From Loktanella sp. M215 (GTDB lineage: Bacteria > Pseudomonadota > Alphaproteobacteria > Rhodobacterales > Rhodobacteraceae): 64,000 bases of DNA. Location: positions 2,882,001 through 2,946,000 of the forward strand of contig NZ_WMEA01000001.1 in the NCBI RefSeq assembly GCF_021735925.1. The letters run 5' to 3'. The position numbers were made by a program, and so were the translations under genes. Shown here in pieces: positions 25,303-35,200 of this stretch (positions are counted from its first letter, which is position 1; every line of letters begins with the position of its first letter). The notes beneath the pieces were generated by a model. That model searched no databases and had not been told where the DNA came from. It was given only the letters and a program-made list of their open reading frames with translations.

Positions 25303-26475
25303 ATGGCAGCCCCCTACGCGACAGATCCCGCCACCGCGCGCGGCCGGCTTTATCCTGAAGAGGAAAGCCATTTCCGTTCGCCCTTTCAAAGGGATCGCGA
25401 CCGGATCATCCATGCGTCAGCGTTTCGCAGGCTGAAACACAAGACGCAGGTCTTCATTGAACACGAAGGCGATTATTTCCGCACGCGCCTGACGCATTCG
25501 ATCGAGGTCGCACAGGTCGCCCGCACCGTGGCCGCCGCACTGCACCTGAATGTAGAGCTGACCGAAGCCGTGGCGCTGGCGCACGACCTTGGCCACACGC
25601 CCTTTGGCCATACCGGAGAGGAGGCGCTGGATCGCCTGATGCAGCCCTACGGCGGCTTCGATCACAACGCGCAGGCGCTGCGGATCGTGACCGATCTGGA
25701 ACGGCACTATGCCGAGTGGGACGGCCTGAACCTGACGTGGGAGACGCTGGAAGGCATCGCCAAGCATAACGGCCCGGTGCCCAAACCCTACCCCTGGGCG
25801 CTGACGGCCTATAACCAGCGCCACGATCTGGAACTGGACACCCACGCGAGCGCCGAGGCGCAGGTCGCGGCCCTGTCCGACGACATTGCTTATAATAACC
25901 ATGACTTGCACGACGGTCTTCGCGCTGAATTGTTCAGCACGGACGAGCTGGCAGAGTTGCCGGTGCTGAAAGATTGTTTCGCCCGCGTCGATGCGAAATA
26001 TCCGGGCCTGAATTATTACCGCCGCCGGCACGAAGCGCTGCGGCGGTTCTTTGGCGTGCTGGTCGAGGATGTGATCAACGTCAGTGCTGCGAACCTCAAG
26101 GCCTTCGATCCGAAATCCGTGGCCGACATCCGTCACGCCGGGCGCATGATGATCCAGTTCACCCCGGCGCTGTGGACCGACCTCAAGGTGATCCGGCAGT
26201 TTCTGTTCGAACGGATGTACCGCGCGCCTGCGGTTGTCGACATGCGGATCGCTGTCACGCAGATGATCGACGAGCTGTTTCCGTTCTATCTGACTAATCC
26301 AGATGAACTTCCCAAACAATGGCGCAAGGAAGTGGCCGATGCGCGGGACGATCAGACCTTGGCGCGGATCGTGGCGGACTATATCGCCGGGATGACCGAC
26401 CGATTTGCAATTCAGGAACATGCCCGTCTGATCGGCGGCACCGACGTTCCGCCCGGAGTGACCGATGGCCATTGA
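25303..26475 (+). CDS. dgt: Deoxyguanosinetriphosphate triphosphohydrolase-like protein
   Basis: A 390-residue HD-domain phosphohydrolase of the dGTPase family, which splits dNTPs into deoxynucleoside and triphosphate. Metal-binding motifs are RTRLTHSIEVAQVART (the first His of the HD site) and AVALAHDLGHTPFGHTGEEAL (the HD pair), with a later Asp in ALSDDIAYNNHDLHDG. Length and the N-terminal RLYPEEESHFRSPFQRDRDR are typical of the bacterial class. It overlaps the following antiporter gene by 11 bases. Substrate preference among dNTPs is not known. Confidence 0.92.
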   Translation: MAAPYATDPATARGRLYPEEESHFRSPFQRDRDRIIHASAFRRLKHKTQVFIEHEGDYFRTRLTHSIEVAQVARTVAAALHLNVELTEAVALAHDLGHTPFGHTGEEALDRLMQPYGGFDHNAQALRIVTDLERHYAEWDGLNLTWETLEGIAKHNGPVPKPYPWALTAYNQRHDLELDTHASAEAQVAALSDDIAYNNHDLHDGLRAELFSTDELAELPVLKDCFARVDAKYPGLNYYRRRHEALRRFFGVLVEDVINVSAANLKAFDPKSVADIRHAGRMMIQFTPALWTDLKVIRQFLFERMYRAPAVVDMRIAVTQMIDELFPFYLTNPDELPKQWRKEVADARDDQTLARIVADYIAGMTDRFAIQEHARLIGGTDVPPGVTDGH

Positions 26476-28312
26476 GACAGTCCCCGGCGCGTTGAGCCCC
26501 GTCATTGCCATAGCACTTGTGGGCGGCCTTGGCGTGGGCAGCCAGTGGCTGGCGTGGCGTCTGCGGATGCCGGCCATCGTGCTGATGTTGCTGGCGGGAA
26601 TCATCATCGGCCCGGTGCTGGGCGTCTTCGATCCAGCCCGCGACATCGGCCCGCTGATGGCGCCGATCATCGCCATCGCCGTAGCGATCATCCTGTTCGA
26701 GGGCGGCCTCACGCTCAATTTCCATCAGTTGCGCGACGCCGCCGTCGGCGTGCGCCGCCTCGTGTTTATCGGCGCGCCGCTGGGCTGGCTCTTGTCGGCG
26801 CTGACACTGCATTTCGGGGCGGGCCTCACGTGGTCGTCGTCATGGGTCTTCGGCGGCATCCTGATCGTCACGGGGCCGACCGTCATCGCCCCCCTGTTGC
26901 GCACCGCGCGCCTGTCCAAGCGCCCCGCCAAGCTGCTGCAGTGGGAGGCGATCGTGAACGACCCCCTCGGCGCCATGGCCGCCGTGCTGGCGTTCGAGGT
27001 CGTGTTGGTCCTGAACCGGGCCGAGACCGTGGGCAGTGCGATGCTGGATCTGGTCGTCGGCATCGGCGCCTCGATCGCGATGGGGCTGGCGGCGGGCTAC
27101 GGTCTGGCCGCGGCGTTCCGGCGCGGCTGGGTGCCCGAATACATGAAGGTCTCGATCCTGTTTGCGCTGCTCTTGGGCATCTTTGGCATATCCGACGCGG
27201 TGCTGCACGAAAGCGGCCTGCTGGCCGTGACCGTCATGGGCATCGTGATCGCCAACGCGAACCTGCCGTCTTACGAGGAACTGCGCCAGTTCAAGGAACA
27301 CGCGACCATTCTGCTGGTGTCCGGCGTGTTCATCCTGCTGGCCGCGAACCTCGATTTTGCCGCACTGGAACTGCTAACGTGGCGGGCCGCGATCTTCCTC
27401 GTGCTGATCATCTTCGTCGCCCGTCCGGTGACGGTCTTCGCGTCCCTGCTGGGGTCCGGCATCCCGTGGCGCGAACAGGTGCTGATCGCCTTCACCGGTC
27501 CGCGCGGCGTGGTGCTGGTCGCCGTGGCGGGCCTCTTTGCCGAACGTCTGCTGGAACTGGGGTTCGAAGATGCAGCCCTGATCGGGCCGCTGGCCTTCGT
27601 CCTCGTGGCGGCGACCGTGGTGCTGCACGGCTTCACCCTCAAACCCTTTGCCCGGTTTCTGGGGCTGGCGGGTGCCGACAATCCCGGTGTGCTGATCATC
27701 GGCGGCTCGCCGTGGACGACGGCATTGGCCGAGGCGCTGGTCAAGGCAGAGGTGCCTGTCCTGATGACCGATCCGAACTTTGGCCACCTGCGCGCCGCGC
27801 GCTCTGCAGGCATCGCCACCTATTCCGGCGACATCCTGTCCGAAGGGGCAGAGCAGCGGCTGGAACTGATCAGCTATGCCACCGTGCTGGCGGCCACCGA
27901 CAACGATGCCTACAACACCCTGACCGCCACCGACCTTGCCGCCGAATTCGGCCGGGAAAACGTGTTTCAGGTGGCGCGGACCAAGACCGACTCGGCCCGC
28001 CACATGCTGCCTGCATCGCTGGGGGGGCGGCCCTTTGCCCACGGTGCCACCTACGACGAGATGAATGACCACATCGCCGCGGGCTGGACCTTTCGCACCA
28101 CCCGCCTGACCGAGGAGTTCGGGCTGACGGATTGGGCCGCCAAGCGTCCCGCGTCCCATCTCGTGGCACGGATACTGCCATCGGGCGAGTTCCGGATGGT
28201 CAACGACATCGCCGATATGCGCGGCATCCCGGACACCCGGATCATCGCGCTGCGCCCTCCTGAAACCGATGCCGATGGCAGCATCGCGCCGCAGCCGCCC
28301 GCAGACGCCTGA
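26465..28312 (+). CDS. CPA-family cation:proton antiporter with TrkA-N domain
   Basis: A 615-residue membrane protein. The first about 400 residues hold roughly 12 membrane spans of a monovalent cation:proton antiporter, with FEGGLTLNFHQLR, TVIAPLLR and EAIVNDPLGAMAAVLAF as recognisable family segments (the ND pair is the likely ion site). A C-terminal NAD-binding TrkA-N domain follows (GVLIIGGSPWTTALAEALVK and ATDNDAYN). This layout is found in NhaP/KefB-type exchangers that maintain K+ or Na+ and pH balance. The ATG at 26465 lies inside the end of dgt. Confidence 0.88.
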   Translation: MAIETVPGALSPVIAIALVGGLGVGSQWLAWRLRMPAIVLMLLAGIIIGPVLGVFDPARDIGPLMAPIIAIAVAIILFEGGLTLNFHQLRDAAVGVRRLVFIGAPLGWLLSALTLHFGAGLTWSSSWVFGGILIVTGPTVIAPLLRTARLSKRPAKLLQWEAIVNDPLGAMAAVLAFEVVLVLNRAETVGSAMLDLVVGIGASIAMGLAAGYGLAAAFRRGWVPEYMKVSILFALLLGIFGISDAVLHESGLLAVTVMGIVIANANLPSYEELRQFKEHATILLVSGVFILLAANLDFAALELLTWRAAIFLVLIIFVARPVTVFASLLGSGIPWREQVLIAFTGPRGVVLVAVAGLFAERLLELGFEDAALIGPLAFVLVAATVVLHGFTLKPFARFLGLAGADNPGVLIIGGSPWTTALAEALVKAEVPVLMTDPNFGHLRAARSAGIATYSGDILSEGAEQRLELISYATVLAATDNDAYNTLTATDLAAEFGRENVFQVARTKTDSARHMLPASLGGRPFAHGATYDEMNDHIAAGWTFRTTRLTEEFGLTDWAAKRPASHLVARILPSGEFRMVNDIADMRGIPDTRIIALRPPETDADGSIAPQPPADA

Positions 28313-28324
28313 CGCAGTGCTGCG

Positions 28325-28352
28325 TTGACCTCTGCGGTGGCGGTGGTATGAC
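28325..28352 (+). promoter_or_regulatory. Candidate argS promoter
   Basis: In the 70-base gap before argS the sequence has TTGACC (28325-28330), a 16-base spacer and TATGAC (28347-28352), close to a sigma70 consensus. A start of transcription near 28359 would leave a leader of about 25 bases to the argS ATG. Confidence 0.45.
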
Positions 28353-28382
28353 CGCCGCACACCTGAACGGAAGCCCTGAGCC

Positions 28383-30125
28383 ATGAACATCTTTGCAGAC
28401 CTGCGCGCCCTCGTCATCGCCACCCTTGGCGAGATGGAGCGAGACGGTCTGCTGCCGGCAGGGCTGTCCACGGACGCTGTCTCGGTCGAGCCGCCGCGGG
28501 ATGCGGGCCACGGCGACATGGCGACCAACGCGGCGATGGTGCTGGCCAAGCCCGCGAACATGAAACCGCGCGAGATCGCCGATGCGCTGGCCGCCCGCCT
28601 GACCGCCGATCCGCGCGTCGTCAGCGCCGATGTGGCCGGCCCCGGTTTCCTGAACCTGCGGCTGGCCGATACGGTCTGGCAGGCCCTGATCGTCGACGCG
28701 CTGACCGACCCCGGTTTCGGGCGCGGCACACTGGGTGCGAACCAAAAGGTGCTGGTCGAATACGTCAGCGCCAACCCCACCGGGCCGCTGCACGTCGGTC
28801 ACACGCGGGGCGCCGTCTTTGGCGACGCATTGGCCAGCCTGCTGGACTATGCGGGCTATGACGTGACGCGGGAATACTACATCAACGATGGCGGCGCGCA
28901 GGTCGATGTCCTCGCCCGGTCCGTTTATTTGCGCTACCAAGAGGCGCATGATCTGAGCGTCGACTGGCCCGAAGGCACCTATCCCGGCGACTATCTGATC
29001 GACGTGGGCGAGGCATTGAAAGCCAAGGTGGGCGACATCTGGCTGGACCAGCCAGAGGATGTCTGGCTGGAAGAAGTCCGGTTGTTCGCCACCGAGGCGA
29101 TGATGGATTTGATCCGCGCGGACCTCTCCAAGCTGAACATCACGATGGATAATTTCTATTCGGAAAAGTCCCTTTACGGCACCGGCAAGATCGAAAAGGC
29201 GATTGCGCGCTTGGATGCGGCCGGCCTGATCTATCGCGGCACGCTGGAACCGCCGAAGGGCAAAATGCCCGAGGATTGGGAGCCGCGCGAGCAGACGCTG
29301 TTCAAATCCACCGCCCACGGCGACGACGTGGACCGGCCGGTGCAGAAATCCGACGGCGCCTGGACCTATTTCGCGCCCGACATCGCCTATCACTATGACA
29401 AGATCGAACGTGGCTTTGACGCGCTGATCGACGTCTTCGGCGCCGACCACGGCGGCTATGTCAAGCGGATGAAGGCCGCCGTATCCGCGCTGTCGAACGG
29501 TCGCGTGCCGCTGGACGTCAAGCTGACGCAGTTGGTGAAGCTTTACCAGAACGGCGAGCCGTTCAAGATGTCCAAGCGGGCAGGGACGTTCATCACCCTG
29601 TCCGACGTCGTGGACGAGGTCGGCGCCGATGTGACCCGGTTCCACATGCTGACCCGCAAGAACGACGCGCCGCTTGATTTCGACTTTGCGAAGGTGACCG
29701 AGCAGTCCAAGGACAACCCGGTCTTTTACGTGCAATACGCCCATGCCCGCGTGAACTCTGTTCTGCGCAAGGCGGGCGAGGCTGGGATCGCTGTGGATGA
29801 CGCGACGCTGGCGGGGGCCGATCTGTCCGGCCTGGCCCATCCGGCAGAGCTTGCCATCGCGCGCAAGGTCGCCGAATGGCCCCGCATGGTCGAGATCGCG
29901 GCCAAGGGTCACGAGCCGCACAAGATCGCCTTCTACCTCTACGATCTGGCATCCGACCTGCATGGCTTGTGGAATCTGGGTAACAGCGACACCAGCCTGC
30001 GGTTCCTTCAGGATGGCGACAATGCCACATCGCAGTCCAAGATCGCCCTGATCCGCGCCGTGCAGGTTGTGATCGCAGCGGGCTTGGGTATTCTTGGCGT
30101 CACACCGGTCCAAGAGATGCGCTAA
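28383..30125 (+). CDS. argS: Arginyl-tRNA synthetase
   Basis: A 580-residue class I synthetase that charges tRNA-Arg. The HIGH-type motif is [19 protein letters not shown] (about residues 130-148) and the KMSKS loop is [12 protein letters not shown] (about 397-408). The N-terminal Add1 domain and C-terminal DALR anticodon-binding domain ([20 protein letters not shown]) are present. Length is normal. The 3' side is followed by a SPOR-domain protein gene, nagZ, scpA and scpB on the same strand, a gene order typical of this bacterial family. Confidence 0.97.
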   Translation: MNIFADLRALVIATLGEMERDGLLPAGLSTDAVSVEPPRDAGHGDMATNAAMVLAKPANMKPREIADALAARLTADPRVVSADVAGPGFLNLRLADTVWQALIVDALTDPGFGRGTLGANQKVLVEYVSANPTGPLHVGHTRGAVFGDALASLLDYAGYDVTREYYINDGGAQVDVLARSVYLRYQEAHDLSVDWPEGTYPGDYLIDVGEALKAKVGDIWLDQPEDVWLEEVRLFATEAMMDLIRADLSKLNITMDNFYSEKSLYGTGKIEKAIARLDAAGLIYRGTLEPPKGKMPEDWEPREQTLFKSTAHGDDVDRPVQKSDGAWTYFAPDIAYHYDKIERGFDALIDVFGADHGGYVKRMKAAVSALSNGRVPLDVKLTQLVKLYQNGEPFKMSKRAGTFITLSDVVDEVGADVTRFHMLTRKNDAPLDFDFAKVTEQSKDNPVFYVQYAHARVNSVLRKAGEAGIAVDDATLAGADLSGLAHPAELAIARKVAEWPRMVEIAAKGHEPHKIAFYLYDLASDLHGLWNLGNSDTSLRFLQDGDNATSQSKIALIRAVQVVIAAGLGILGVTPVQEMR

Positions 30126-30185
30126 GCATCCAAGATGACCAGAGGCAAAAGTGGGTCGCGCGAACCCGCGAAAAACGAGGCAGTA

Positions 30186-31289
30186 ATGGCAGTATATGAC
30201 GAGGTGAATGCACCCGGCCGTCTGGCGGACGTGGCCGGACGCTATACGCAATACGCGGGCGCGGCCGTCAGCCTGACGCTGATGATCGGTGTCGCCGTCT
30301 GGGGCACCCAGACCATCCTGCGCGACGTCAGCGGCGTGCCCGTCGTACGCGCGATGCAGGGCGACATGCGCGTGGCCCCCGACGATCCCGGCGGCGATGT
30401 GGCCGACCATCGCGGTCTGGCCGTCAACGCCGTCGCCGCTGTGGGCGAGGCTGCGGCCCCCGAAGATACCCTGACCCTCGCGCCGCGCACCTTCGAGCTG
30501 GCCGAGGAAGATCTGGAAACCGCACCGCTGTCGGCCGCGACCCCCGATCCACTGGCGGCCGCAGAGGCTGTTGCCGCACCTGCTGCACCGACCGGGCCAA
30601 TGACGGCGGACGACATTCTGGCGCTGGCTGACCAGATTTCGGCCGGTATCACGCCGATGGCGGCGCTGGAGCCGGTCGCGGACGCCGAGGATGACGCAGG
30701 TGAAAACCCTGTCATGACCGTTGACGGCGAGGAAGTGGACGCCAGCGAGATCGCAAACATCGACGCCGAAGACCCGATCGCCATGGCCTTGGCCGAGGCG
30801 ATGAATTCAGACGTCGCCGCCCCCGCCGCCACGGTGCCGACCGGCGGCCTGCGGTCGACCGTCCGTCCGATGCTGCGTCCGCTGCGCGCCACGCCCGCCG
30901 TCGCCACGGCCAGCGATCTGGCCCCGGCCGTCGTCACTGTCGCCGCAGTCGCGCCGCAGGACCTGGCGGCGCAGCCGGCAGCGGTTCAGACGCCGGCCGC
31001 TCTCCCATCAGAGGCGCTGCTGACCGACTCGCTGCCCGTGGGCACGAAACTGGTGCAGCTTGGCGCCTTTCCCTCGCCTGCAGAGGCGGCAAAGGAATGG
31101 GATCGCCTTGTCGAACGTTTCGGCGAGGTGCTGGCGGTCAAGGGCCGCGTGATCGAGCCTGCGACGACCGGTGGATCGACCTTCTACCGGCTGCGGGCCA
31201 GCGGGTTTGACGGGCTGGAAGGCGCGCGCGCCTTCTGCCAGACGATGGAAGCGGGCCGCACGGTCTGCACCCCCGTCGTTGTCCGCTAA
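30186..31289 (+). CDS. SPOR-domain inner membrane protein
   Basis: A 367-residue protein with a short cytoplasmic N-terminus, one membrane span (GAAVSLTLMIGVAVWG, about residues 22-37), a long Ala/Asp/Glu/Pro-rich periplasmic linker, and a C-terminal SPOR domain (KLVQLGAFPSPAEAAKEWDR ... FYRLRASGFDG). SPOR domains bind denuded peptidoglycan at the division septum. The ATG at 30186 follows GAGG at 30177-30180; an upstream in-frame start at 30135 lacks a ribosome-binding site. Context with nagZ supports a cell-wall role. Confidence 0.85.
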   Translation: MAVYDEVNAPGRLADVAGRYTQYAGAAVSLTLMIGVAVWGTQTILRDVSGVPVVRAMQGDMRVAPDDPGGDVADHRGLAVNAVAAVGEAAAPEDTLTLAPRTFELAEEDLETAPLSAATPDPLAAAEAVAAPAAPTGPMTADDILALADQISAGITPMAALEPVADAEDDAGENPVMTVDGEEVDASEIANIDAEDPIAMALAEAMNSDVAAPAATVPTGGLRSTVRPMLRPLRATPAVATASDLAPAVVTVAAVAPQDLAAQPAAVQTPAALPSEALLTDSLPVGTKLVQLGAFPSPAEAAKEWDRLVERFGEVLAVKGRVIEPATTGGSTFYRLRASGFDGLEGARAFCQTMEAGRTVCTPVVVR

Positions 31290-32268
31290 CGCCACGATCT
31301 TCGGCCTGTCCGGCCTGCGACTGACCGAGGCTGAACGCACGTTCTTTCGCAATGCGGACCCTTGGGGTTTCATCCTCTTCGCCCGCAATGTGGACAGCCC
31401 CGACCAGCTGCGTGCGCTGACCGCAGATCTGCGCGACGCCGTGGGACGCGCAGCGCCGATCCTGATCGACCAAGAGGGGGGGCGCGTCCAGCGTATGCGC
31501 AGCCCGCACTGGCGCGAGTACCTGCCCGCACTCGACCAGATGACCCGCGCCGCCGACCCGATGCGGGCGCATTACCTGCGCAACCGTCTGATCGCCGCCG
31601 AACTGCACGACGTCGGGATCGACGTGAATTGCGCGCCCCTGGCCGATCTGGTCGAGGCGCAGACCCACCCTGTCCTGCGCAACCGCCTGTCGGGCGAAAC
31701 GGCCCCGGTCGTGATCGAGGCCGCCCGCGTCTGTGCCAATGCCTTCGTCGCCGGTGGCGTGCTGCCGGTGCTGAAGCATATCCCCGGCTACGGCCGCGCG
31801 AGCGTGGACAGCCACCTGAGCCTGCCCACCGTCACCGCCCCGCGCGGGGATCTGGAGGCGCGGGATTTCGCGCCCTTCCGGGCGCTGAACGATATCCGCA
31901 TGGGCATGACGGCGCATATCGTCTTTTCCGACATCGACGCGCAGGCGCCCGCCACGACCTCTGCCCCGATGATGCGGGTGATCCGCGACGACATCGGTTT
32001 CGGCGGGCTGATCATGACCGACGACATCGGGATGGAGGCGCTGTCGGGCACACCCGTGGAACGGGCCGCAGCGTCCACCGCCGCGGGCTGCGATATTGTC
32101 CTGCACTGCAACGGCGATCTGTCAGAAATGCCCGCCGTGGCAAAGGCCGCAGGGCCGATGAGCCCCGCCGCACAGGCCCGCGCCCTACACGCGCTGGCCG
32201 AACGCAGGCCCCCTCAGCCGATTGACATCGACGCCGCCGTTCGCGAACTTGAAGCCCTTCTTGGCTGA
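31279..32268 (+). CDS. nagZ: Beta-N-acetylhexosaminidase NagZ
   Basis: A 329-residue glycoside hydrolase of family 3 that removes GlcNAc from muropeptides in peptidoglycan recycling. Visible features are the N-terminal GLSGLRLTEAERTFFR, the active-site loop KHIPGYGRASVDSHLSLPTV (general acid/base His-Asp pair) and the nucleophile Asp in GLIMTDDIGMEAL. The likely start is a TTG at 31279 that overlaps the SPOR gene by 11 bases; no ATG or GTG gives a better family start, and the first in-frame upstream codon region is inside the SPOR gene. scpA follows after 11 bases. Confidence 0.9.
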   Translation: MSANATIFGLSGLRLTEAERTFFRNADPWGFILFARNVDSPDQLRALTADLRDAVGRAAPILIDQEGGRVQRMRSPHWREYLPALDQMTRAADPMRAHYLRNRLIAAELHDVGIDVNCAPLADLVEAQTHPVLRNRLSGETAPVVIEAARVCANAFVAGGVLPVLKHIPGYGRASVDSHLSLPTVTAPRGDLEARDFAPFRALNDIRMGMTAHIVFSDIDAQAPATTSAPMMRVIRDDIGFGGLIMTDDIGMEALSGTPVERAAASTAAGCDIVLHCNGDLSEMPAVAKAAGPMSPAAQARALHALAERRPPQPIDIDAAVRELEALLG

Positions 32269-32279
32269 GGACGCGGCAC

Positions 32280-33074
32280 ATGGCACAGGATCAGCACGCG
32301 GCGTCGCCTGACAGTGTCGCCGACCGCATCGCCGGCGAGGCGCTGATTGTCGACGTCGGTGCCTTTGAGGGGCCGCTCGACCTGTTGCTGACGCTGTCGC
32401 GCACCCAAAAGGTCGATCTGCGCAAGATCTCGATCCTTGAACTGGCGCGGCAATACCTCGCCTTCGTCGAACAGGCGAAACGCCTGCGGCTGGAATTGGC
32501 GGCGGATTACCTCGTGATGGCCGCCTGGCTCGCCTTTCTGAAATCCCGCCTCTTGTTGCCGCCCGATCCCGCCGACGAGGGGCCGTCTGGCGAGGAACTC
32601 GCAGCCCACCTCGCGTTCCAGCTGGAACGGCTGGAGGCGATGCGCAATGTCGCCGCCCGCCTGATGGGGCGAGATCAGCTGGGCCGCGACATCTTTGCCC
32701 GCGGCATCACCCAGGACGTGACCCGCGTGCGCCGCGTGACATATACCGCGACGCTGCTGGACCTGATGCAGGGCTATGCGCGCATCCGCACCCGCGACGA
32801 TTTTCGTCCCTTCGTCATGGACCGCGACAACCTGATGACGATGGAACAGGCGCTGGACCGGATGCGCCACCTGATCGGATTTGCGGGCGAATGGACGGAT
32901 ATCGCAAGCTATCTGCCCGCAGACTGGGACCACGACCCGGTCCGCCGCCGCACCGCTACCGCGGCGCATTTCGCGGCCTCGCTGGAACTCGCCAAGGAAG
33001 GCCGGATCGAGATCCGGCAGGGCGATACCTTTGCGCCCATCCACATCCGCAAACGGCTACCCCGCGATGTCTGA
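32280..33074 (+). CDS. scpA: Segregation and condensation protein A
   Basis: A 264-residue kleisin that bridges SMC heads and binds ScpB in the chromosome condensin complex. The N-terminal domain has the family signature FEGPLDLLLTLSRTQKVDLR and ISILELARQYLAFVE; the C-terminal winged-helix part ends in a VxxFxAxLELAKEGRI-type segment (AASLELAKEGRIEIRQGD). Length is typical. It overlaps scpB by eight bases. Confidence 0.95.
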   Translation: MAQDQHAASPDSVADRIAGEALIVDVGAFEGPLDLLLTLSRTQKVDLRKISILELARQYLAFVEQAKRLRLELAADYLVMAAWLAFLKSRLLLPPDPADEGPSGEELAAHLAFQLERLEAMRNVAARLMGRDQLGRDIFARGITQDVTRVRRVTYTATLLDLMQGYARIRTRDDFRPFVMDRDNLMTMEQALDRMRHLIGFAGEWTDIASYLPADWDHDPVRRRTATAAHFAASLELAKEGRIEIRQGDTFAPIHIRKRLPRDV

Positions 33075-33696
33075 ACCCCGCGACAGCCTGTTCGAGGCGC
33101 CGCCCATGGCGGATCAGGAACGCATGGTTGAGGCGATTCTGTTTGCCACCGCCGAACCCGTCACCGTGCCGCAGCTTGCTGGCCGGATGCCGCACGGCTG
33201 CGATCCCGCCGCGGCGCTGGCGCTGGTGCGCAAGCGGTTCGCCGGGCGCGGCGTGCATCTGGTCCGCGTGGGCGAAGCCTGGGCCTTTCGCACGGCGCCA
33301 GACCTTGGCTTTCTTATGAGCGACGAGACCGTCGAGACCCGCAAGCTGTCTCGCGCCGCAATCGAGACGCTGGCCATCGTCGCCTATCACCAGCCAGCCA
33401 CCCGCGCCGAGATCGAGGAGATCCGCGGCGTCAGTGTCAGCCGCGGCACGTTGGACCAGTTGATCGAACTGGATTGGATTCGCCTTGGCCGGCGCCGCAT
33501 GACGCCCGGCCGCCCGGTCACATTCATCGTGACGCAGCACTTCCTCGATCACTTCGGCCTCGAATCCGCGCGCGACCTGCCGGGTCTGAAGGAATTGCGC
33601 GCCGCAGGGCTGCTGGACAGCCGCCCGGTGCCGGGGACCGAGTCGGAGGACACGGATCAGGACGGTCAGGACGACCTGTTCGAGGACGACGCCTGA
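33067..33696 (+). CDS. scpB: Segregation and condensation protein B
   Basis: A 209-residue ScpB with two winged-helix domains. Family segments are MVEAILFATAEPVTVPQLAG (about residues 20-39), LSRAAIETLAIVAYHQPATR and EIEEIRGVSVSRGTLDQLIE. The C-terminal 25 residues are acidic and probably unstructured (ESEDTDQDGQDDLFEDDA). The ATG at 33067 overlaps the scpA stop region by eight bases; the open frame upstream is only the alternative frame of scpA. Confidence 0.94.
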   Translation: MSEPRDSLFEAPPMADQERMVEAILFATAEPVTVPQLAGRMPHGCDPAAALALVRKRFAGRGVHLVRVGEAWAFRTAPDLGFLMSDETVETRKLSRAAIETLAIVAYHQPATRAEIEEIRGVSVSRGTLDQLIELDWIRLGRRRMTPGRPVTFIVTQHFLDHFGLESARDLPGLKELRAAGLLDSRPVPGTESEDTDQDGQDDLFEDDA

Positions 33697-33813
33697 GTCG
33701 AATCCGCTCCTCTGGTGCGGATCCGACAAATTGAGTGGCATTTTATATGTTAAGGCGGTCTTGACCAATTCGCCCCCATCCTCTGTCAGCATAAAGCCAG
33801 ACGAGGTGCGTGG

Positions 33814-35196
33814 ATGCTGAAAATCAGGGACCAGTTCGACCCGATCGACGATCGCTTGGGGGTGGTGATATGGCTTCAGGCGCGCAAGTCATTGTTCGCC
33901 ATGGTCATGGGCGCCTGCGCCGTTGTCGGTGTGGCGCTGAACGTCGCGATGCACGGGCCCTGGCAGCCACCCCAGGCGGCGTCCGGTGCCGCGACGCATC
34001 CCGCGACGGCGCTTGCCCTGATCGCACTGGCCGTGGCGATGTTCCGCACGCCTTTCGCCGACCGCGGGGCGCCTGGCGCGACCGGCCTGACGGCCGCCGC
34101 CGGGCTGATCGCAGTCGCTTGGACGGTTCTGGGGGCCATGGGGCTTGACCCGCTGGCCATGGTCTTGCCGGTGCGCGGCAGGATGAGCGTGGATACAGGC
34201 GGTGCCATCGTGCTGCTGTCGCTTGCCATCGGACTGCGCTACCGGGCGCCCTGCACCGGGATCGCCTGCCTTGTCGGGCTTCTTGCGATCGTGCTGAACA
34301 CACTTCTGTCGATGACCTTTGGCGTCCGGCATTTCGGCGGGCTCATGGCGGGCATGACGCTGGCGGCCCTGTGCAGCGGGGCGGTCTGCGCGATTGCGCT
34401 GCACGCCGTGCATCCGGTGGTGCGAATCATCATGCTGACGTCTCAGGTCGGCGTCAGGACGCGGGTGATGGCAGCGGTCGGCACGTGCATTCCGTGGCTA
34501 GCGGGCATGTTCCTCTACCGCATCTGGGGCGTGCCGCGGCAAGGCTTTCAGATCGAGGCGGTGGTGATCGCCATCGTCATCGCCACGACGATCCTGCTGT
34601 CGATCGCCTCTGGCTTTCAGCACCAGATCGCGGACGAGATGCGCCGATCAGTCGAAAAACGTCTGGCGGAACAGGCGGTCACGGATGGTCTGACGGGCCT
34701 GCGCAACCGGGTCGGCCTGATGCAGATCCTGCGCCGCCGGATGAGCGAGCTGCGCACCACCGGCAAGGCCGCCTGCGTCGTGATCTTCGACCTCGATCAT
34801 TTCAAGACGATCAACGACACCCACGGCCACGACGAAGGCGACCGCGTGCTGCGCAACGTCGCCCGCGCCCTGCCGCCGCTGCTGCGTCAGGGCGACGTGT
34901 TGGGTCGCTGGGGTGGCGAAGAATTCATGCTGATCGCCGACGCGCGGCAGGAGGAGGAGCTGAAGCAACTGGTCGAGCGCTTGCGTGTCGCGATCTGCGA
35001 CCTGTCGCGGCAGACGGCGGCGCATTGCCAGACCGGTCCCTTCAACATCAGCGCGTCCTTCGGGGTCAGCGCGCTGCGGGAGACCGATACATCCTTCGAG
35101 CAGGCGATCAAGCGGGCCGATCTGGCGCTTTACAAGGCCAAGGACGGCGGTCGCAACTGCGTGGCCTTTGCGTTGGCCTACGACAAGGCGGCCTGA
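33814..35196 (+). CDS. Membrane-bound diguanylate cyclase (GGDEF)
   Basis: A 460-residue protein. The N-terminal half (residues about 25-270) holds seven to eight hydrophobic spans and no recognisable sensor domain. A GGDEF domain follows (VTDGLTGLRNRVGLMQIL to KAKDGGRNCVAF). The active site is GGEEF (residues 367-371) with intact metal/GTP residues, and an allosteric I-site RxxD (RQGD, 358-361) sits five residues upstream, so it should make c-di-GMP and be product-inhibited. No EAL domain is present. It is preceded by a 117-base gap and stands alone. The signal is unknown. Confidence 0.93.
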   Translation: MLKIRDQFDPIDDRLGVVIWLQARKSLFAMVMGACAVVGVALNVAMHGPWQPPQAASGAATHPATALALIALAVAMFRTPFADRGAPGATGLTAAAGLIAVAWTVLGAMGLDPLAMVLPVRGRMSVDTGGAIVLLSLAIGLRYRAPCTGIACLVGLLAIVLNTLLSMTFGVRHFGGLMAGMTLAALCSGAVCAIALHAVHPVVRIIMLTSQVGVRTRVMAAVGTCIPWLAGMFLYRIWGVPRQGFQIEAVVIAIVIATTILLSIASGFQHQIADEMRRSVEKRLAEQAVTDGLTGLRNRVGLMQILRRRMSELRTTGKAACVVIFDLDHFKTINDTHGHDEGDRVLRNVARALPPLLRQGDVLGRWGGEEFMLIADARQEEELKQLVERLRVAICDLSRQTAAHCQTGPFNISASFGVSALRETDTSFEQAIKRADLALYKAKDGGRNCVAFALAYDKAA

Positions 35197-35200
35197 CCGC

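Noticed and set aside
28242..30410. A 722-codon - strand frame across argS
   Set aside because: Antisense of argS, without any domain; argS shows both the HIGH and KMSKS motifs.
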